The translations under genes and the position numbers were made by a program. This document shows, piece after piece, positions 1 through 9,637 of a DNA stretch of 64,000 nucleotides; within the stretch, counting starts at the first letter, position 1; each line of letters begins with the position of its first letter. The DNA comes from Mycolicibacterium peregrinum (GTDB lineage: Bacteria; Actinomycetota; Actinomycetes; Mycobacteriales; Mycobacteriaceae). The notes under the pieces were generated by a model, which saw only the letters and a list, made by a program, of their open reading frames with translations, did no database searches and was not told the DNA's origin. The stretch covers positions 1 through 64,000 of the forward strand of contig NZ_LQPP01000024.1 of assembly GCF_002102345.1 (NCBI RefSeq), given 5' to 3'.

Positions 1-929
1 GAGTGTCGGGGGCGGGCGGGGGCTTCGACTTCGGAGTCGGGTTCGATTCGATCGCTGGTGATGGCGTAGCGGTAGGGGTCAAACGCGCCGCTGGTGGCCA
101 ATCCCTCGACGACTTCTCGTCTGAGCCGCTCCACGCTGGCGGTAGCGATGTTGCGGGTCATTCCGCGTGCGGTTTTGATCTCCCGGCGTTGAGCCAGGAT
201 CACCCGCGTCAGCGATACCGCGTTGGGATACCACGCCGCGATCTCAGCCGGCGACAGCGGTGGGCTTTCGTCGGTGATGTCGAGGCGCTCCCAGCGCCCT
301 CGAATGTCGGATGCAGTCATGACGACCGGCCAGCGGCTCCACCTCGACAGGCACGTCACCGCATCAAGGAAGCTGGCATGGGTGGGCCCACGTCCCCAGC
401 GGCTGATTATTCGCTTGTGCTGCAGGTTTGCGGCAATAATTTCGGGGCATGCGGCAATCGAGAATTGGTGTGGTCGTGGGCATTTCAACGACCCATTCCC
501 GAGCCAGCGGCTGTGGGTGGGGCAAATGAGCTGTTCGTGGCTGGCGAAGACGGTGACGCAGTCATCGGTACCCAGTCGCGCGGCGACACACTGTTGGCAC
601 GCGGGTCGCTTGCCGGCGCAGGAACTTACTTCGCCGGCCAATTGTGGGTACGCACGCAGACTGGCCGGCGTGCGTAGTTCGGGGAGGGAGAAGACCAGGT
701 GGCGTTTCGAGTAACCGGTCAATGTTGACAGCGTGGTCGCAAACCCGCGGCCCTTCGACAGGTCGCGAAGCATCCCGGGGCGCAGCAAGTTTTGGTCGGT
801 GACTCTGCCGAGGTAGCTGTGCAATGTTTCGGCGGTCATGGGCCGGACCTGGATCGGCAGGCGCCGGAATCGTGACCGGTGGGCGATCGGGCCGAGGTCT
901 CGGGGCGGGGTGTCAGGTTTACTGCTCAT
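1..929 (-). CDS. tniQ: TniQ-family transposition protein, partial (runs off left edge)
   Basis: The reading frame starts with ATG at 929 and stays open to base 1, about 309 codons, so the C-terminus lies outside the window. The start overlaps the stop of the tnsC-like gene (shared bases 919-929), which implies translational coupling. Residues C111/C114 and C136/H139 form a small zinc-ribbon pattern (CQQC, then CPTH), typical of TniQ/TnsD-type target-site proteins that bind target DNA and recruit the TnsC ATPase. The following residues (about 180-300) are basic and rich in Arg and Trp, as in DNA-binding TniQ extensions. Family assignment rests on this pattern and on the tnsA-tnsB-tnsC context. 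The target cannot be inferred from the partial protein. Confidence 0.8.
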   Translation of the reverse strand, partial: MSSKPDTPPRDLGPIAHRSRFRRLPIQVRPMTAETLHSYLGRVTDQNLLRPGMLRDLSKGRGFATTLSTLTGYSKRHLVFSLPELRTPASLRAYPQLAGEVSSCAGKRPACQQCVAARLGTDDCVTVFASHEQLICPTHSRWLGNGSLKCPRPHQFSIAACPEIIAANLQHKRIISRWGRGPTHASFLDAVTCLSRWSRWPVVMTASDIRGRWERLDITDESPPLSPAEIAAWYPNAVSLTRVILAQRREIKTARGMTRNIATASVERLRREVVEGLATSGAFDPYRYAITSDRIEPDSEVEAPARPRH

Positions 930-1926
930 GGGGGACCGTTCCGCGGTCTTCATCGTCGACGGCGATGGTGTCGAGCAGTTCGAGAGTGATCGCTTCGGTT
1001 CCCGAATCGATGGCGGCCGAGGCTGCATCAACGATGAGATCGCTGAGCAGTGCGAGCGAGCCGTCGGTGCGGTGCAGCAGGTAGGCGGCGTTGCGTTCCA
1101 ACAGACCCCGTTCGTGCAGCGGCAGCGGCAGCAGACATTCGAATGCCGCGACCAACCGTTGCCACTCAAGTTGGTCACCGTTCCTGCTGGCTTCGTACTT
1201 GCTCATGTTGACCGGCCGCGTGCGCTTTCGCCACTGCTCACCGCTCCTGCCGCTGAACAGCGGCGCCGTGTCCAGCGAGATTCCCGCGAATATCATGGTG
1301 GCGTCGAGGGTCTCGGCGAAGACTTTGATCGCGTCGGCCACCTCAGCCACGGCCGGACGGTCGGTGTTGAGGCGCTGCGCCTCATCGAGGATGACAAACC
1401 GTGTGCCCAACTTCTTGAGCAGGTGCGCGAGGTCAAGTAGGCGTTCATCGGGATCGGTGCCGCGTATCTCACGTGCTCCGACGAAGTCGGCCAGTCTGAT
1501 CCACAGCTTGTTTATCGACGTCGCCGTGGCGATCGGGGTGTAGATGACGGGCAGGTAGGACAGGTCGGTTTCGCGTCCGCTGATGCGACGCATTTCGCAA
1601 TCCAGAGTTTTACCCGCGGCCATGACGGCAGTGGATTTTCCGATGCGCGTGTTTCCCGACACGCGTATGCCTCGGCGCGCGACGAACTTCTTGACACGTG
1701 CAGCGCGCATCAGTTTGTGTGCCAACGCGAGGACGCTGGTGAGGTCGCGGGTCGGAAACAACCGCTCTTCTTCGAGGTAGGCGACGCGCTGGTCGTTGTA
1801 GAGCGATCTCTGTTCTGCAGTGAGAGCCCTGATCTCATCGATGCTCAGGTGGGGGCGACCTGCGTCTGGGGTCGGCTCGTAGGTGCAGTATTCGCGCCAT
1901 TCCTCTTTCGTAGTTGGTGACGCCAC
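919..1926 (-). CDS. tnsC: TnsC/TniB-type AAA+ ATPase of Tn7-like transposon
   Basis: This is a 335-aa AAA+ ATPase if started at GTG 1926; the frame extends to 2016, but that stretch overlaps the tnsB-like gene and has unnatural composition. Walker A (GNTRIGKST, about residues 91-99) and Walker B (VILDEAQ, about 177-183) are intact. In Tn7-like systems TnsC binds target DNA as an ATP-dependent filament and links the target selector (here TniQ) to the transposase. It lies between tnsB, whose stop is 5 bp upstream of the GTG, and tniQ, which overlaps its stop. This gives one tightly packed operon. Both ATPase motifs are complete, so the gene looks functional. Confidence 0.88.
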   Translation of the reverse strand: MASPTTKEEWREYCTYEPTPDAGRPHLSIDEIRALTAEQRSLYNDQRVAYLEEERLFPTRDLTSVLALAHKLMRAARVKKFVARRGIRVSGNTRIGKSTAVMAAGKTLDCEMRRISGRETDLSYLPVIYTPIATATSINKLWIRLADFVGAREIRGTDPDERLLDLAHLLKKLGTRFVILDEAQRLNTDRPAVAEVADAIKVFAETLDATMIFAGISLDTAPLFSGRSGEQWRKRTRPVNMSKYEASRNGDQLEWQRLVAAFECLLPLPLHERGLLERNAAYLLHRTDGSLALLSDLIVDAASAAIDSGTEAITLELLDTIAVDDEDRGTVPHEQ

Positions 1927-1930
1927 GCCC

Positions 1931-3997
1931 TCACCATCCTTCAGACAGGCGCATGACGCGCATGGGTTCGACCGGGGGCGGTGGTGGGTAGTCAGGTAGT
2001 GGCACCGCATCGGCATCCTGTAGCGACGGAGCGCGGTCGGGCTGGGCCGGTATGGGCGTGCAGAGCTGTTGTCTGGCGAGGTTCGCGCGGCCGGCGACGG
2101 TCTCCAAACGAGTCAGCGGTCGGCGGTGGGGTTCTGGCGGGCCACCGAGAAGTTGGCGGTGGATGTGCTCAGCGCGTTCGAGCACCTGCTTGTCGCTCAC
2201 CTTTTTTCCCAGGTCGCGTCTGATGGCGTGAAGGAGGTCGATGCCGAACGGGATGACCGCGAATTTGGCCAGAACCCAGTCGCATTCGATCCAGCCGTTG
2301 TCCTTGAACACCTGGCGGCCGCGCTCGTCGTAGTCGAATGATTCATCGCGTACCCAAATATGCAGCAGGTTATTGGGATCGTAGCGAATCTCCCACTTGC
2401 CGTTGTGTTTCTGGTTGGGCGACTTTCTCCGACGCAGTCGGTGAAACGCTGATGAATCGCAGTCGTAGACCAGTTTTTCGAAGTTGATTCCGTAGCGGTT
2501 GATACGCCTGAACTTGTATGGGTGCAAGCCGATCCACTCGTCGCGGCTCAGCGTGCGGATCGGGGTAGGCGCCGACTGGGACAGTGCGCGGTAAATAGCA
2601 TTGGGGGACAACTTCATTCGTGGCGCCATTCCTACCTCGACACCGGTGTGTGGGCGGTTCTGGTAGACGGTGACGGTCCATTCGTCGAGAAGGGCCTGAA
2701 GCAACGGCAGCGGCCACAGCGCTTCTTTGTCCGGTCGACGACCGCGATGATTGACCGATCGTCCTTTGTAGCCGGGTATCCATCGCACGAAGTCATCAGC
2801 GATGGTTTCCAGGAGCCGTTCAATGTGGGGCTTAGCCGTGGGGGTGAACGGGGGCGACAAGTAGTAGTTGACACCGCGGGTTTCGGCGGCGCGCTTAAAG
2901 GCCTCTGACACAAAGATCTTGCCCCGATCAACCACCACACCTCGCACATCGATGATGGGGTAGTTGGCGAGGGCGGCATCAAAGTCCTCGGTGGGCAGCA
3001 TGACGTCGGGCAGATAGCTCCGCGCGATCGCCATGGTCTCTGACCAACCGGGGATCAACTGTTTGGGAACCGCGGCGTTGGCCCAGATCTCCAAGGCATC
3101 CACTGTCTTGCAGGCGTTTGGGCGCAGGATCGGTGAGAGCATGGTCTCGGTGGCGACGTCGATTCCTGCTGCCAGATCGACGGTGGCCGGCTGCCCGTCG
3201 GCCATCAGCACCATGGCATCCAGCCGTGTGGAGTCCAGCTGGACTTCCTCCCCGGGGAACAGGGCGACGATCTTGTTGAAGGCCCGGTCGGGGCTGTTGG
3301 CGTGGCTGCGGCGCGAGGTTGCGTCGCCGGTGATGTGCTCGCCCCGGTCCACTCTCTTGAGCAGCTCGTACCAGGAGGTTTTGCCGGGCATGGCGACGTT
3401 GTCGTCGGTGAGTCGGTGTTTGGCCATTTCGATGATCTGCTTCTTTGTGGGGGTGGATTTGTCGATGAAGTGGTTGCGGACAGCGGCCAGGGTTGCCTCC
3501 ACGCGTTGATCAATTCCCGACAGCCGGACGTGGCCGGGCATTCCGCGCAGATCAGCACATCCGAGGACGCCTCGACGGTTGAAGCCGCGCCACTTGCGCC
3601 ACATGGTGGACATGGAGACTTCGAGGCCGGCGCGCATCAGTTCGTGCCGTTTGGCGCCCAGACGTGAGGCGATGGTGGCCGCGGGTGGGGGTGCGTCGAT
3701 GACGCCGCGGTCCCGTAACGCGATGCCGTACTTCACTTCGTACATGTGGGCGTACCAGAATTCGGCCTCCCTGCGTCGTTGCGGGACGGTGAGGTCGAGC
3801 AATCGCTGGTCTGCCACGCTCGGGCCGGGATCGCCGGGGCCGACGAAGGTCTCATCGGCCAGCAGCACCCCCGTCGGCAGCGTGAGACTGCTGCCGTCGT
3901 CGAGGCATTTCAGGTGCACTGTGGTGGCATCCGAATCGCGGATCTGCCATGTCTGGCCGCGAAATTCGACGATGTCACCGGTTTGGATGTGGATCAT
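1931..3997 (-). CDS. tnsB: TnsB-type DDE transposase
   Basis: This is a 688-aa integrase-core (rve) transposase of the TnsB/Mu family, which cuts and joins the 3' ends of the element. The catalytic triad is visible as D255 (QLDS), D357 (VVDRG) and E393 (HIERL), a D-x35-E spacing, followed by a Mu-type C-terminal beta-barrel region. ATG 3997 was chosen because it forms an ATGA overlap with the tnsA stop. The frame is open to 4060, but that would overlap tnsA by 67 bp. The C-terminal about 40 residues are Pro-rich, as expected for the TnsC-contacting tail. The gene appears intact. Confidence 0.9.
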   Translation of the reverse strand: MIHIQTGDIVEFRGQTWQIRDSDATTVHLKCLDDGSSLTLPTGVLLADETFVGPGDPGPSVADQRLLDLTVPQRRREAEFWYAHMYEVKYGIALRDRGVIDAPPPAATIASRLGAKRHELMRAGLEVSMSTMWRKWRGFNRRGVLGCADLRGMPGHVRLSGIDQRVEATLAAVRNHFIDKSTPTKKQIIEMAKHRLTDDNVAMPGKTSWYELLKRVDRGEHITGDATSRRSHANSPDRAFNKIVALFPGEEVQLDSTRLDAMVLMADGQPATVDLAAGIDVATETMLSPILRPNACKTVDALEIWANAAVPKQLIPGWSETMAIARSYLPDVMLPTEDFDAALANYPIIDVRGVVVDRGKIFVSEAFKRAAETRGVNYYLSPPFTPTAKPHIERLLETIADDFVRWIPGYKGRSVNHRGRRPDKEALWPLPLLQALLDEWTVTVYQNRPHTGVEVGMAPRMKLSPNAIYRALSQSAPTPIRTLSRDEWIGLHPYKFRRINRYGINFEKLVYDCDSSAFHRLRRRKSPNQKHNGKWEIRYDPNNLLHIWVRDESFDYDERGRQVFKDNGWIECDWVLAKFAVIPFGIDLLHAIRRDLGKKVSDKQVLERAEHIHRQLLGGPPEPHRRPLTRLETVAGRANLARQQLCTPIPAQPDRAPSLQDADAVPLPDYPPPPPVEPMRVMRLSEGW

Positions 3998-4881
3998 GGT
4001 CGCACCGTCGCGTTCCATGTCAACGGATGGTTCAGATCCACGTGAAGCTGCGCGTTCCACAGCATGTGATACACCGCGGCGATCACCTGATCGGCGGTCA
4101 GACCAGTGCAGAGGGCTGCGGCATCGATCAGTTCGGGCAGCCGAACACCGTTTTCCCCGGCGGCCCGCGCCTGCGCTGCGATGAGGGCACCGCTGTCGTC
4201 GGGGGGAGCAAACCGTGGGTGACGGTACCCCGACAGCAGGCGCAGATTGCGCTCAAGTACGACATTCAGCTCGGTGAATTCTTGGTAATCCCAACCTAGT
4301 TCACCGCAGACAGCGCGTGTCCAGTCATGTTGCACACGATCCTTGTCGGTCATTCGCTGCGCGGGTTTGACGTCGACGATCAGCACCGATTCGTCGCGGC
4401 GCCGCACGAAGAAATCCGGGGCGTGGCGCACCGGTGTCGTTCCGGTCGGCCACAGCAGCCAGAACGGATTGGAGCTGACCGCTGTTGCGTGGCCAACGAA
4501 GTCGAGCACCATCAGCGCGGTCATCTCGAAACGAGACTCAAACCGCACATGCGATTGAGACCGCGAAAACCAGTATCGCCCTTGGCGTGACCGCCTGCCG
4601 CGGTAGGCGGGAAACGTGCGGATGGGTACGCAGGATTCGAACCGGATACCGCCCAGCTCGGCGACGATCCGAGACCGTGTGCGTCGGCCCGTCTCCGGGT
4701 CGTCGTACAGAATCTTGGTGTACGGAGCATCGTTGACCGGAAGCGGCGCCCGCCCAGCCGGTTGCCCGGTGATGGCCACAGCTTTGACGGGCGGATCAGC
4801 GCACGATTCCCGCAGCACTGACGGCCGAACGATTGTCGCCGAGGGGTTGACATCTGTTCCAGGGCACGGTGAAATAGCCAT
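3994..4881 (-). CDS. tnsA: TnsA-like endonuclease subunit of Tn7-like transposase
   Basis: This 295-aa protein fits the TnsA-like heteromeric transposase endonuclease subunits of actinobacteria. A restriction-enzyme-like core is visible: acidic residues in RFESRFEM (E115/E119), D156 in APDFF and D170-V-K172. TnsA cuts the 5' ends so that the element moves by cut-and-paste. A C-terminal segment (about 230-295) probably contacts TnsC. It is the first gene of the minus-strand operon and shares an ATGA with tnsB. In Tn7 relatives the element end lies just outside tnsA, so the transposon boundary is expected between 4.9 and 5.5 kb and the cargo to the left of base 1. Confidence 0.82.
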   Translation of the reverse strand: MAISPCPGTDVNPSATIVRPSVLRESCADPPVKAVAITGQPAGRAPLPVNDAPYTKILYDDPETGRRTRSRIVAELGGIRFESCVPIRTFPAYRGRRSRQGRYWFSRSQSHVRFESRFEMTALMVLDFVGHATAVSSNPFWLLWPTGTTPVRHAPDFFVRRRDESVLIVDVKPAQRMTDKDRVQHDWTRAVCGELGWDYQEFTELNVVLERNLRLLSGYRHPRFAPPDDSGALIAAQARAAGENGVRLPELIDAAALCTGLTADQVIAAVYHMLWNAQLHVDLNHPLTWNATVRP

Positions 4882-5540
4882 GTGTCCTCCTCACATGGAG
4901 AGAGATGCGAGCCGCATCGAGGCACACCGAAGAAGCCGGGCTGGCCCCCGGCTTTTTCAATGTCTAGGTGAGAATTACGAGATCAGCGGTCGAGTGCGTA
5001 TCGGTCACCTCCTTCATAGGAATGTGTGATCGTCTCCGACCCAAAGCTGACGCGTCAGCGGCGGCCGCGCGCCAGCGGAAGATAACCGCTAGTTCACCAC
5101 ATGCATGTAGCGCCGCACAAGATCTCCAGCAATCCAGCGTGACCCGCCCCGCACCTCGCCCTGCGACCAGCCTTGGACGTCCTTCGGGCGGGACACTTCC
5201 GGGCACCCAGTGGTGGTAGCGCGGTTCACCCTCCCGAACGATGTCAGAGTTTCAACGCGAAATATCTATGTGTCACACGGTATTCGCCATCAGCGCGACG
5301 GCGCAGCAATGCAACCAAGGCATGGGGCTCGAATCGAGCGGGCCAGGATCCCGGGACCGCAGCGCGCCTTAGCCTCAGCCGGGAACAGCACACGCAAGCG
5401 AAAGATCAGCAAACACCATCACCGGATGCTACTCGCAAGTCGGTAACACGATAATAGACGCGAAAAGGGGTGGGCAAAAGGTCTGCAGCCCTACGAGCGA
5501 AGCCGGTGTGCCGCCGGGCCGACATGGCAGGATTAGCCGT
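4882..5540. other. Intergenic region; expected end of the Tn7-like element
   Basis: No credible gene was found. Apart from the hairpin at 4934-4957 there is a short palindromic GACGCGTC near 5049. I searched for TnsB-type repeats and a TGT/ACA terminus and could not identify one with confidence. Confidence 0.35.
4934..4957 (+). terminator. Terminator-like hairpin upstream of tnsA
   Basis: A 7-bp GC-rich stem (AGCCGGG/CCCGGCT) with a 6-nt loop is followed by TTTTT at 4953-4957 on the plus strand. It would stop plus-strand transcription entering the tns operon from its outside. It lies 53 bp outside the tnsA start, in the zone where a transposon end is expected. Confidence 0.5.
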
Positions 5541-6779
5541 GTGTCCAGAGAGGATCGTCCAAAGGGCGGCTTTGACGGGTCCCGCCTGACCGCGGCACGG
5601 GAGCGGCTGGGCTTGACGCGCACGGAATTGGCCCGACGCCTCGAGACCGAGTGGGAAGTGGTCTTGCAGTGGGAGACCGGGGAATGTCGACCGCGGCCGC
5701 GCAGCATTCCCGCGATCGCCGCAGCCGTGGGGGTGGCGATCGCGGATCTGTATCACGCGCCCACAGGTGCGGCGACGCTGGCGCAGCTCCGAGTAGCTGC
5801 GGGGCTGAATCAAACCGACATCGCACGAGCCTTAGGCGTCAGTCGAGCAACCGTTTCACAGTGGGAACGGGGCACTCGCCCGGTGCCGGCCAAATATCAC
5901 AGCACCTACCGTCGACTGCTCGGCTTGACCCACGGTGGCGATGCAAATCTGACCGTGAACACCGGCCGGTCACCGTGGCCGCCCCCGTCCACAGAACCGA
6001 CCACGCCGAGTACACCGAGTCCGGGCCTGACCGAAGCGGACACCCCAGGCCCGGACTCGATTCACACACCCAAAGGCAACGCCGCGCGGGTGGCCCATCT
6101 GATAGTGATCAGTGACCTCGAATATGCCGACGGCACGTTCCTCAGCGCGGATCGCCCCAAGAATTGGCACGTCTATTCACCCCAGGGGGTAGACGTGAAC
6201 AAAACGGGGGCGCCCGTCCTCGACGAGCTCATGGAGGAAGCCGCGATTCGGCTGGCCAAGATGGGCTACCGGCAGATGTGCCTTCATGCTGAGCAACGCA
6301 TCATCATCGATGATGAGCCGCTGCGCGTTGTGCGGGTTCAGACCAGCCCACCGAGTGATGCCAGATTGCACACCAGCCGGCTGTTCCTCTCGCAGTTCAC
6401 TCCTGAATTCTATCGTGAAGGTGTCGGCGAGGACCTGGAGCAGAAGGCACGCATTCGCAAGGACTTCGAGCGAGACTTCCCTCAATCGGCCACGGGCGAA
6501 ATGCTTTTCGTCGTAGCCGAGTCGACCGATTCCTACGGATGGCTGCAAGACCAGACGCTGCCGTACATGCCCTACACCATTGTGGCGCATCTGCCCGAAG
6601 CCGACCGGCACTTCTTTGCCTCGGTGTATTACGACCACGTCGGGGTGAAAACCGGCGCCGGGCTCGTGTCCTTCGATGAGTTGGGTATACAGCGCGACAC
6701 GACCGTCGGTGAGTTCGCACAACGCCTCGACGAGCACCACCGCCGCAGCACGAGCCTGCCAGCGGCCGGCCGCCAGTAA
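5541..6779 (+). CDS. Double HTH-XRE regulator with uncharacterised C-terminal domain
   Basis: A 412-aa protein from GTG 5541, preceded by AGGA at about 9 bp; an in-frame GTG at 5508 is the alternative. Two consecutive Cro/C1-type helix-turn-helix domains are visible: about residues 14-66 (LGLTRTELARRLE, VLQWETGE) and about 80-132 (AGLNQTDIARALGVSRATVSQWERG). A Pro/Thr/Ser-rich linker (about 145-175) leads to a 220-residue domain I do not recognise, rich in acidic and aromatic residues. The gene stands alone next to the putative transposon end and points away from it. It could be a transposon- or plasmid-borne regulator. The function of the C-terminal domain is unknown. Confidence 0.8.
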   Translation: MSREDRPKGGFDGSRLTAARERLGLTRTELARRLETEWEVVLQWETGECRPRPRSIPAIAAAVGVAIADLYHAPTGAATLAQLRVAAGLNQTDIARALGVSRATVSQWERGTRPVPAKYHSTYRRLLGLTHGGDANLTVNTGRSPWPPPSTEPTTPSTPSPGLTEADTPGPDSIHTPKGNAARVAHLIVISDLEYADGTFLSADRPKNWHVYSPQGVDVNKTGAPVLDELMEEAAIRLAKMGYRQMCLHAEQRIIIDDEPLRVVRVQTSPPSDARLHTSRLFLSQFTPEFYREGVGEDLEQKARIRKDFERDFPQSATGEMLFVVAESTDSYGWLQDQTLPYMPYTIVAHLPEADRHFFASVYYDHVGVKTGAGLVSFDELGIQRDTTVGEFAQRLDEHHRRSTSLPAAGRQ

Positions 6780-7586
6780 CGCTGCAATCCGGCACACCAA
6801 ATGGGAATCGATCATAGGCTTCGACTGTCGGCCCAATCGCCCTGGCGCACTGAGCGTGTCGCACCTTACGCACATAGACGGTGACTCCAACGGCCCGGAC
6901 ACGCTAGAAAGGCGGCCCCGTTCGTAGCGGCGCAAGGTTGAGTTGAGCACCCCGCGTTGGCCGAGAGGGCCTGAGGGCAGCACTCATGAGTCACCCGCAC
7001 CACGGGCCGCTCATAGCGCAACGGTCGAATGTGGTTTCGACGCGCACCTGCACCCAGCTGGAGGTAATCGTTGTCCAGCGTCGCGAGGTGCGCTCAGGTG
7101 TGAAAACGGCATGAACTTGGTGACATGCGAATATGCGCACGTAACAATATGGGTGTGTCACCGCCAGCGGCGCGTGCCTGTCGACCTTCCCGCATGCCGG
7201 GGCCCTGCTCGCTACGTCACACATGACAACCGCGGCGTGTTCACGCGGAGGTCGTCGCGCGCCGTGGCGTGTGGCTCGGCTTGTCGTGGCGCTGTGGCGG
7301 TGGGTCACCGCCTGGGGTGCCGGTGAGTTGTCGGCAGTTGCGCCCATGGTCGAAGGCGCAGCGTGAAGGGGGCGTTCATGATAGCGAGATCGATTTTGCT
7401 GCAGCGGAATTGGAACCAGTGCGGATCTGGCAGGCTAGCACTTCCCAATGCACGCAACGATGCGGGACCTGTTGCGCGCCAGTTGAACTGTGGTCTTGTC
7501 GACCGCGGCTGGTATCGCTGCGCCAGTGTGGAGCATCGGAGAACGACGAACGCCGTTGATCGGGGCAGTTCGGCACGGAGGGCCCG
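6780..7586. other. 807-bp gap without convincing gene
   Basis: Only frame shadows occur here. The one notable site is an imperfect 14-bp palindrome TGCGAATATGCGCA at 7126-7139. No response-regulator remnant was found upstream of the histidine kinase, although such a partner gene would normally lie there. Confidence 0.4.
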
Positions 7587-9077
7587 ATGATCGGCAAGCA
7601 ACGGCGATGGTGGGTCCCCGGAACCGTCCGCCGGCAGGTGTTGTTCGGGGTATGCGCCGTTGTGACGGCTGTGCTTCTCGCTGTGGGCGCGATCTCGGTG
7701 CTGAGCGTTCGGAGCTACGTCAACAGCACGAGCGATGCCGAGTTGGCGCGGTCATTGACCGCTTTCACCCATATCTACTCCAAATTGAAGCAGAACGGAA
7801 CGGGGTCGCAGCACTCACCGGATCCGGCAACTACCGAAGAGTTGACCGAATTCATCGGGCAGGGCCCCGGGAATCTGATCGCGGTGTTACGCAAAGGCAC
7901 CGTGGTTGAATCCGCGTTGTTTTCTGACACCGGGGCGGATCCGGCCCCACAAGATGTTGTTGGGGTGATCGAGTCGCAGGCCTGGAGCGATGGCCCGCCC
8001 CGCACATTCGAATTCCCCAACCTGGGATTCTACCGGGTTCAAAGTCGCGAGGCCGAGGGCGGGGATCGGTTGGTGTCGGCGGTGTCGCTGAACCGGGCGG
8101 AGGAAGTGGTTGCCGCAAAAACCATTGCCACAGTGGGACTTATCGTCATCGCGCTGGTGGTCACAAGCATCGGGACGGTGTTAGTGGTGGACTACGCGCT
8201 GCGGCCGTTACGCCGTGTAGCGGCGACAGCAGCCAGGGTCGCGACGTTACCGCTGGCCGACGATGAGCACAGGATCACGGCGCGCGTCGACGAAGCTGAC
8301 ACTGATCCTGACAACGAGGTGGGCATTGTCGGTGATGCCCTCAATCGGCTGCTGGTCAACGTGGACGGCGCGCTGGCACAGCGAGCCGAATCGGACCGCA
8401 GGATTCGCCAGTTCCTCACAGACGCCAGTCACGAACTACGCACCCCGTTGGCCGCGATCCGCGGCTATGCAGAACTCACCCGCCAAGACAGTGTCGAGCT
8501 GCCCCCCACCAGCGAGTACGCCTTCGCGCGCATCGAAGCCGAAGCGCAGCGGATGAGCGGCTTAGTCGGTGACCTGCTGCTGATGTCGCGCCTCGACGAG
8601 GGGCAGGACCTGCTGGCCGACGAGGTGGACTTGTGCGATGTCGTCGCCGCTGCCGTCAACGACGCATCAGTATCGGGACCCGATCATCGTTGGTCCACGA
8701 CCGTGCCGACTGCACCGGTGTGGATCAGCGGTGACCGTGATCGTCTACACCAACTCCTGAGCAATCTGCTGACCAATGCGCGGGTGCACACGCCGGCTGG
8801 GACGACGGTCAGGACCAGCGTCACTGTCGGTGACGACGGATTCGTCGAGGTCACTGTTGCCGACGACGGCACCGGTATCGACCCGGATTTGTTGCCACGT
8901 TTATTTGAGCGCTTTGTGCGCGCACACAATTCCCGGTCAGGCGAAATCGCCAGCACAGGGTTGGGATTGGCCATCGTCGCGTCGATTGCCGAAGCCCATC
9001 ATGGGTCGGTGAGTGCCGAATCAGAGTACGGGCAGACAGTTTTTCGCGTGAAACTACCTCTGACCAGTAACGACTGA
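7587..9077 (+). CDS. HAMP-containing sensor histidine kinase (orphan)
   Basis: A 496-aa membrane sensor kinase. There are two transmembrane segments (about residues 18-38 and 170-192) around a 130-residue extracytoplasmic sensor region, then HAMP (about 193-265), the H box SHELRTP (about 278), and HATPase motifs N (LLTNARVH), G1 (DDGTGI) and G2 (STGLGLAI). The start ATG is preceded by GGAGGG. It most resembles the TcrY/PrrB/TrcS-type kinases of mycobacteria. No response regulator is adjacent. The only OmpR-type regulator in the window is the orphan at 32855-33619, which could be the partner. The signal is unknown. Confidence 0.9.
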   Translation: MIGKQRRWWVPGTVRRQVLFGVCAVVTAVLLAVGAISVLSVRSYVNSTSDAELARSLTAFTHIYSKLKQNGTGSQHSPDPATTEELTEFIGQGPGNLIAVLRKGTVVESALFSDTGADPAPQDVVGVIESQAWSDGPPRTFEFPNLGFYRVQSREAEGGDRLVSAVSLNRAEEVVAAKTIATVGLIVIALVVTSIGTVLVVDYALRPLRRVAATAARVATLPLADDEHRITARVDEADTDPDNEVGIVGDALNRLLVNVDGALAQRAESDRRIRQFLTDASHELRTPLAAIRGYAELTRQDSVELPPTSEYAFARIEAEAQRMSGLVGDLLLMSRLDEGQDLLADEVDLCDVVAAAVNDASVSGPDHRWSTTVPTAPVWISGDRDRLHQLLSNLLTNARVHTPAGTTVRTSVTVGDDGFVEVTVADDGTGIDPDLLPRLFERFVRAHNSRSGEIASTGLGLAIVASIAEAHHGSVSAESEYGQTVFRVKLPLTSND

Positions 9078-9313
9078 ACACCGCGAACAAATTTATCGGG
9101 ATTCGATGTGACTGGATTTATGTGGATTATGTGTGTTGAACATGGGTTTCATTCTGTCTGTAACATGTGAATTCTATATGCTGGAAGACTTCCCGATTCG
9201 TATGCATCCGATGTGAATGTCTTGCCGATGTGCGTGTGGGTTCCTAGCCTGGAATCAGGCGCCGAATAAGCGGAAAAAAATGCACACTGACGTGTTTTGT
9301 GAAGGATTTCAGT

Positions 9314-9637
9314 ATGACGCGCATATCGGGAACCACTGTTAAGGCTTTAGCCGTCACGACGCTAATCAGTGCGTCCGGTCTCGGTCTGGCGGCACCGGTA
9401 CTGGCCGCGCCGACAGCACAGGCATCAGCCCAAGCGACGATCGCCGAACTCGAAGCCGATGGCTATCGCGTCATCCTCAACAAGGTCGGCAACGCGTCGA
9501 TGGACAAGTGCAGCGTCAGCGCGGTACGCCCGGGAACTTCGGTCAAGCACTCGTGGATACAGCGTGGACCCGCAGGAAACGTCAACCCGCTGGTTCGCTA
9601 CAAAACCGTCTACGTGGACCTCATGTGCAAGCGCTGA
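9314..9637 (+). CDS. Small secreted protein, paralogue of 25038-25361
   Basis: A 107-aa protein with a Sec signal peptide (hydrophobic stretch VKALAVTTLISASGLGLAAP, cleavage near APVLAA-P). ATG 9314 has GAAGGA 7 bp upstream; GTG 9299 is a less likely start. The mature part opens with PTAQASAQATI and holds two cysteines, in KCSVSAVRPG and at the end in VYVDLMCK, probably a disulfide. The protein at 25361-25038 shares the same layout: PTAQ.SAQATI, a Cys in CTVKAVRPG, and VYVDLACKP at the end. Function is unknown; the compact secreted fold is typical of mycobacterial exported proteins. Confidence 0.8.
   Translation: MTRISGTTVKALAVTTLISASGLGLAAPVLAAPTAQASAQATIAELEADGYRVILNKVGNASMDKCSVSAVRPGTSVKHSWIQRGPAGNVNPLVRYKTVYVDLMCKR

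Noticed and set aside
6177..6983. 268-codon minus-strand frame opposite the double-HTH regulator
   Set aside because: It runs across the stop of the regulator and shows no independent motif; codon bias favours the plus strand.
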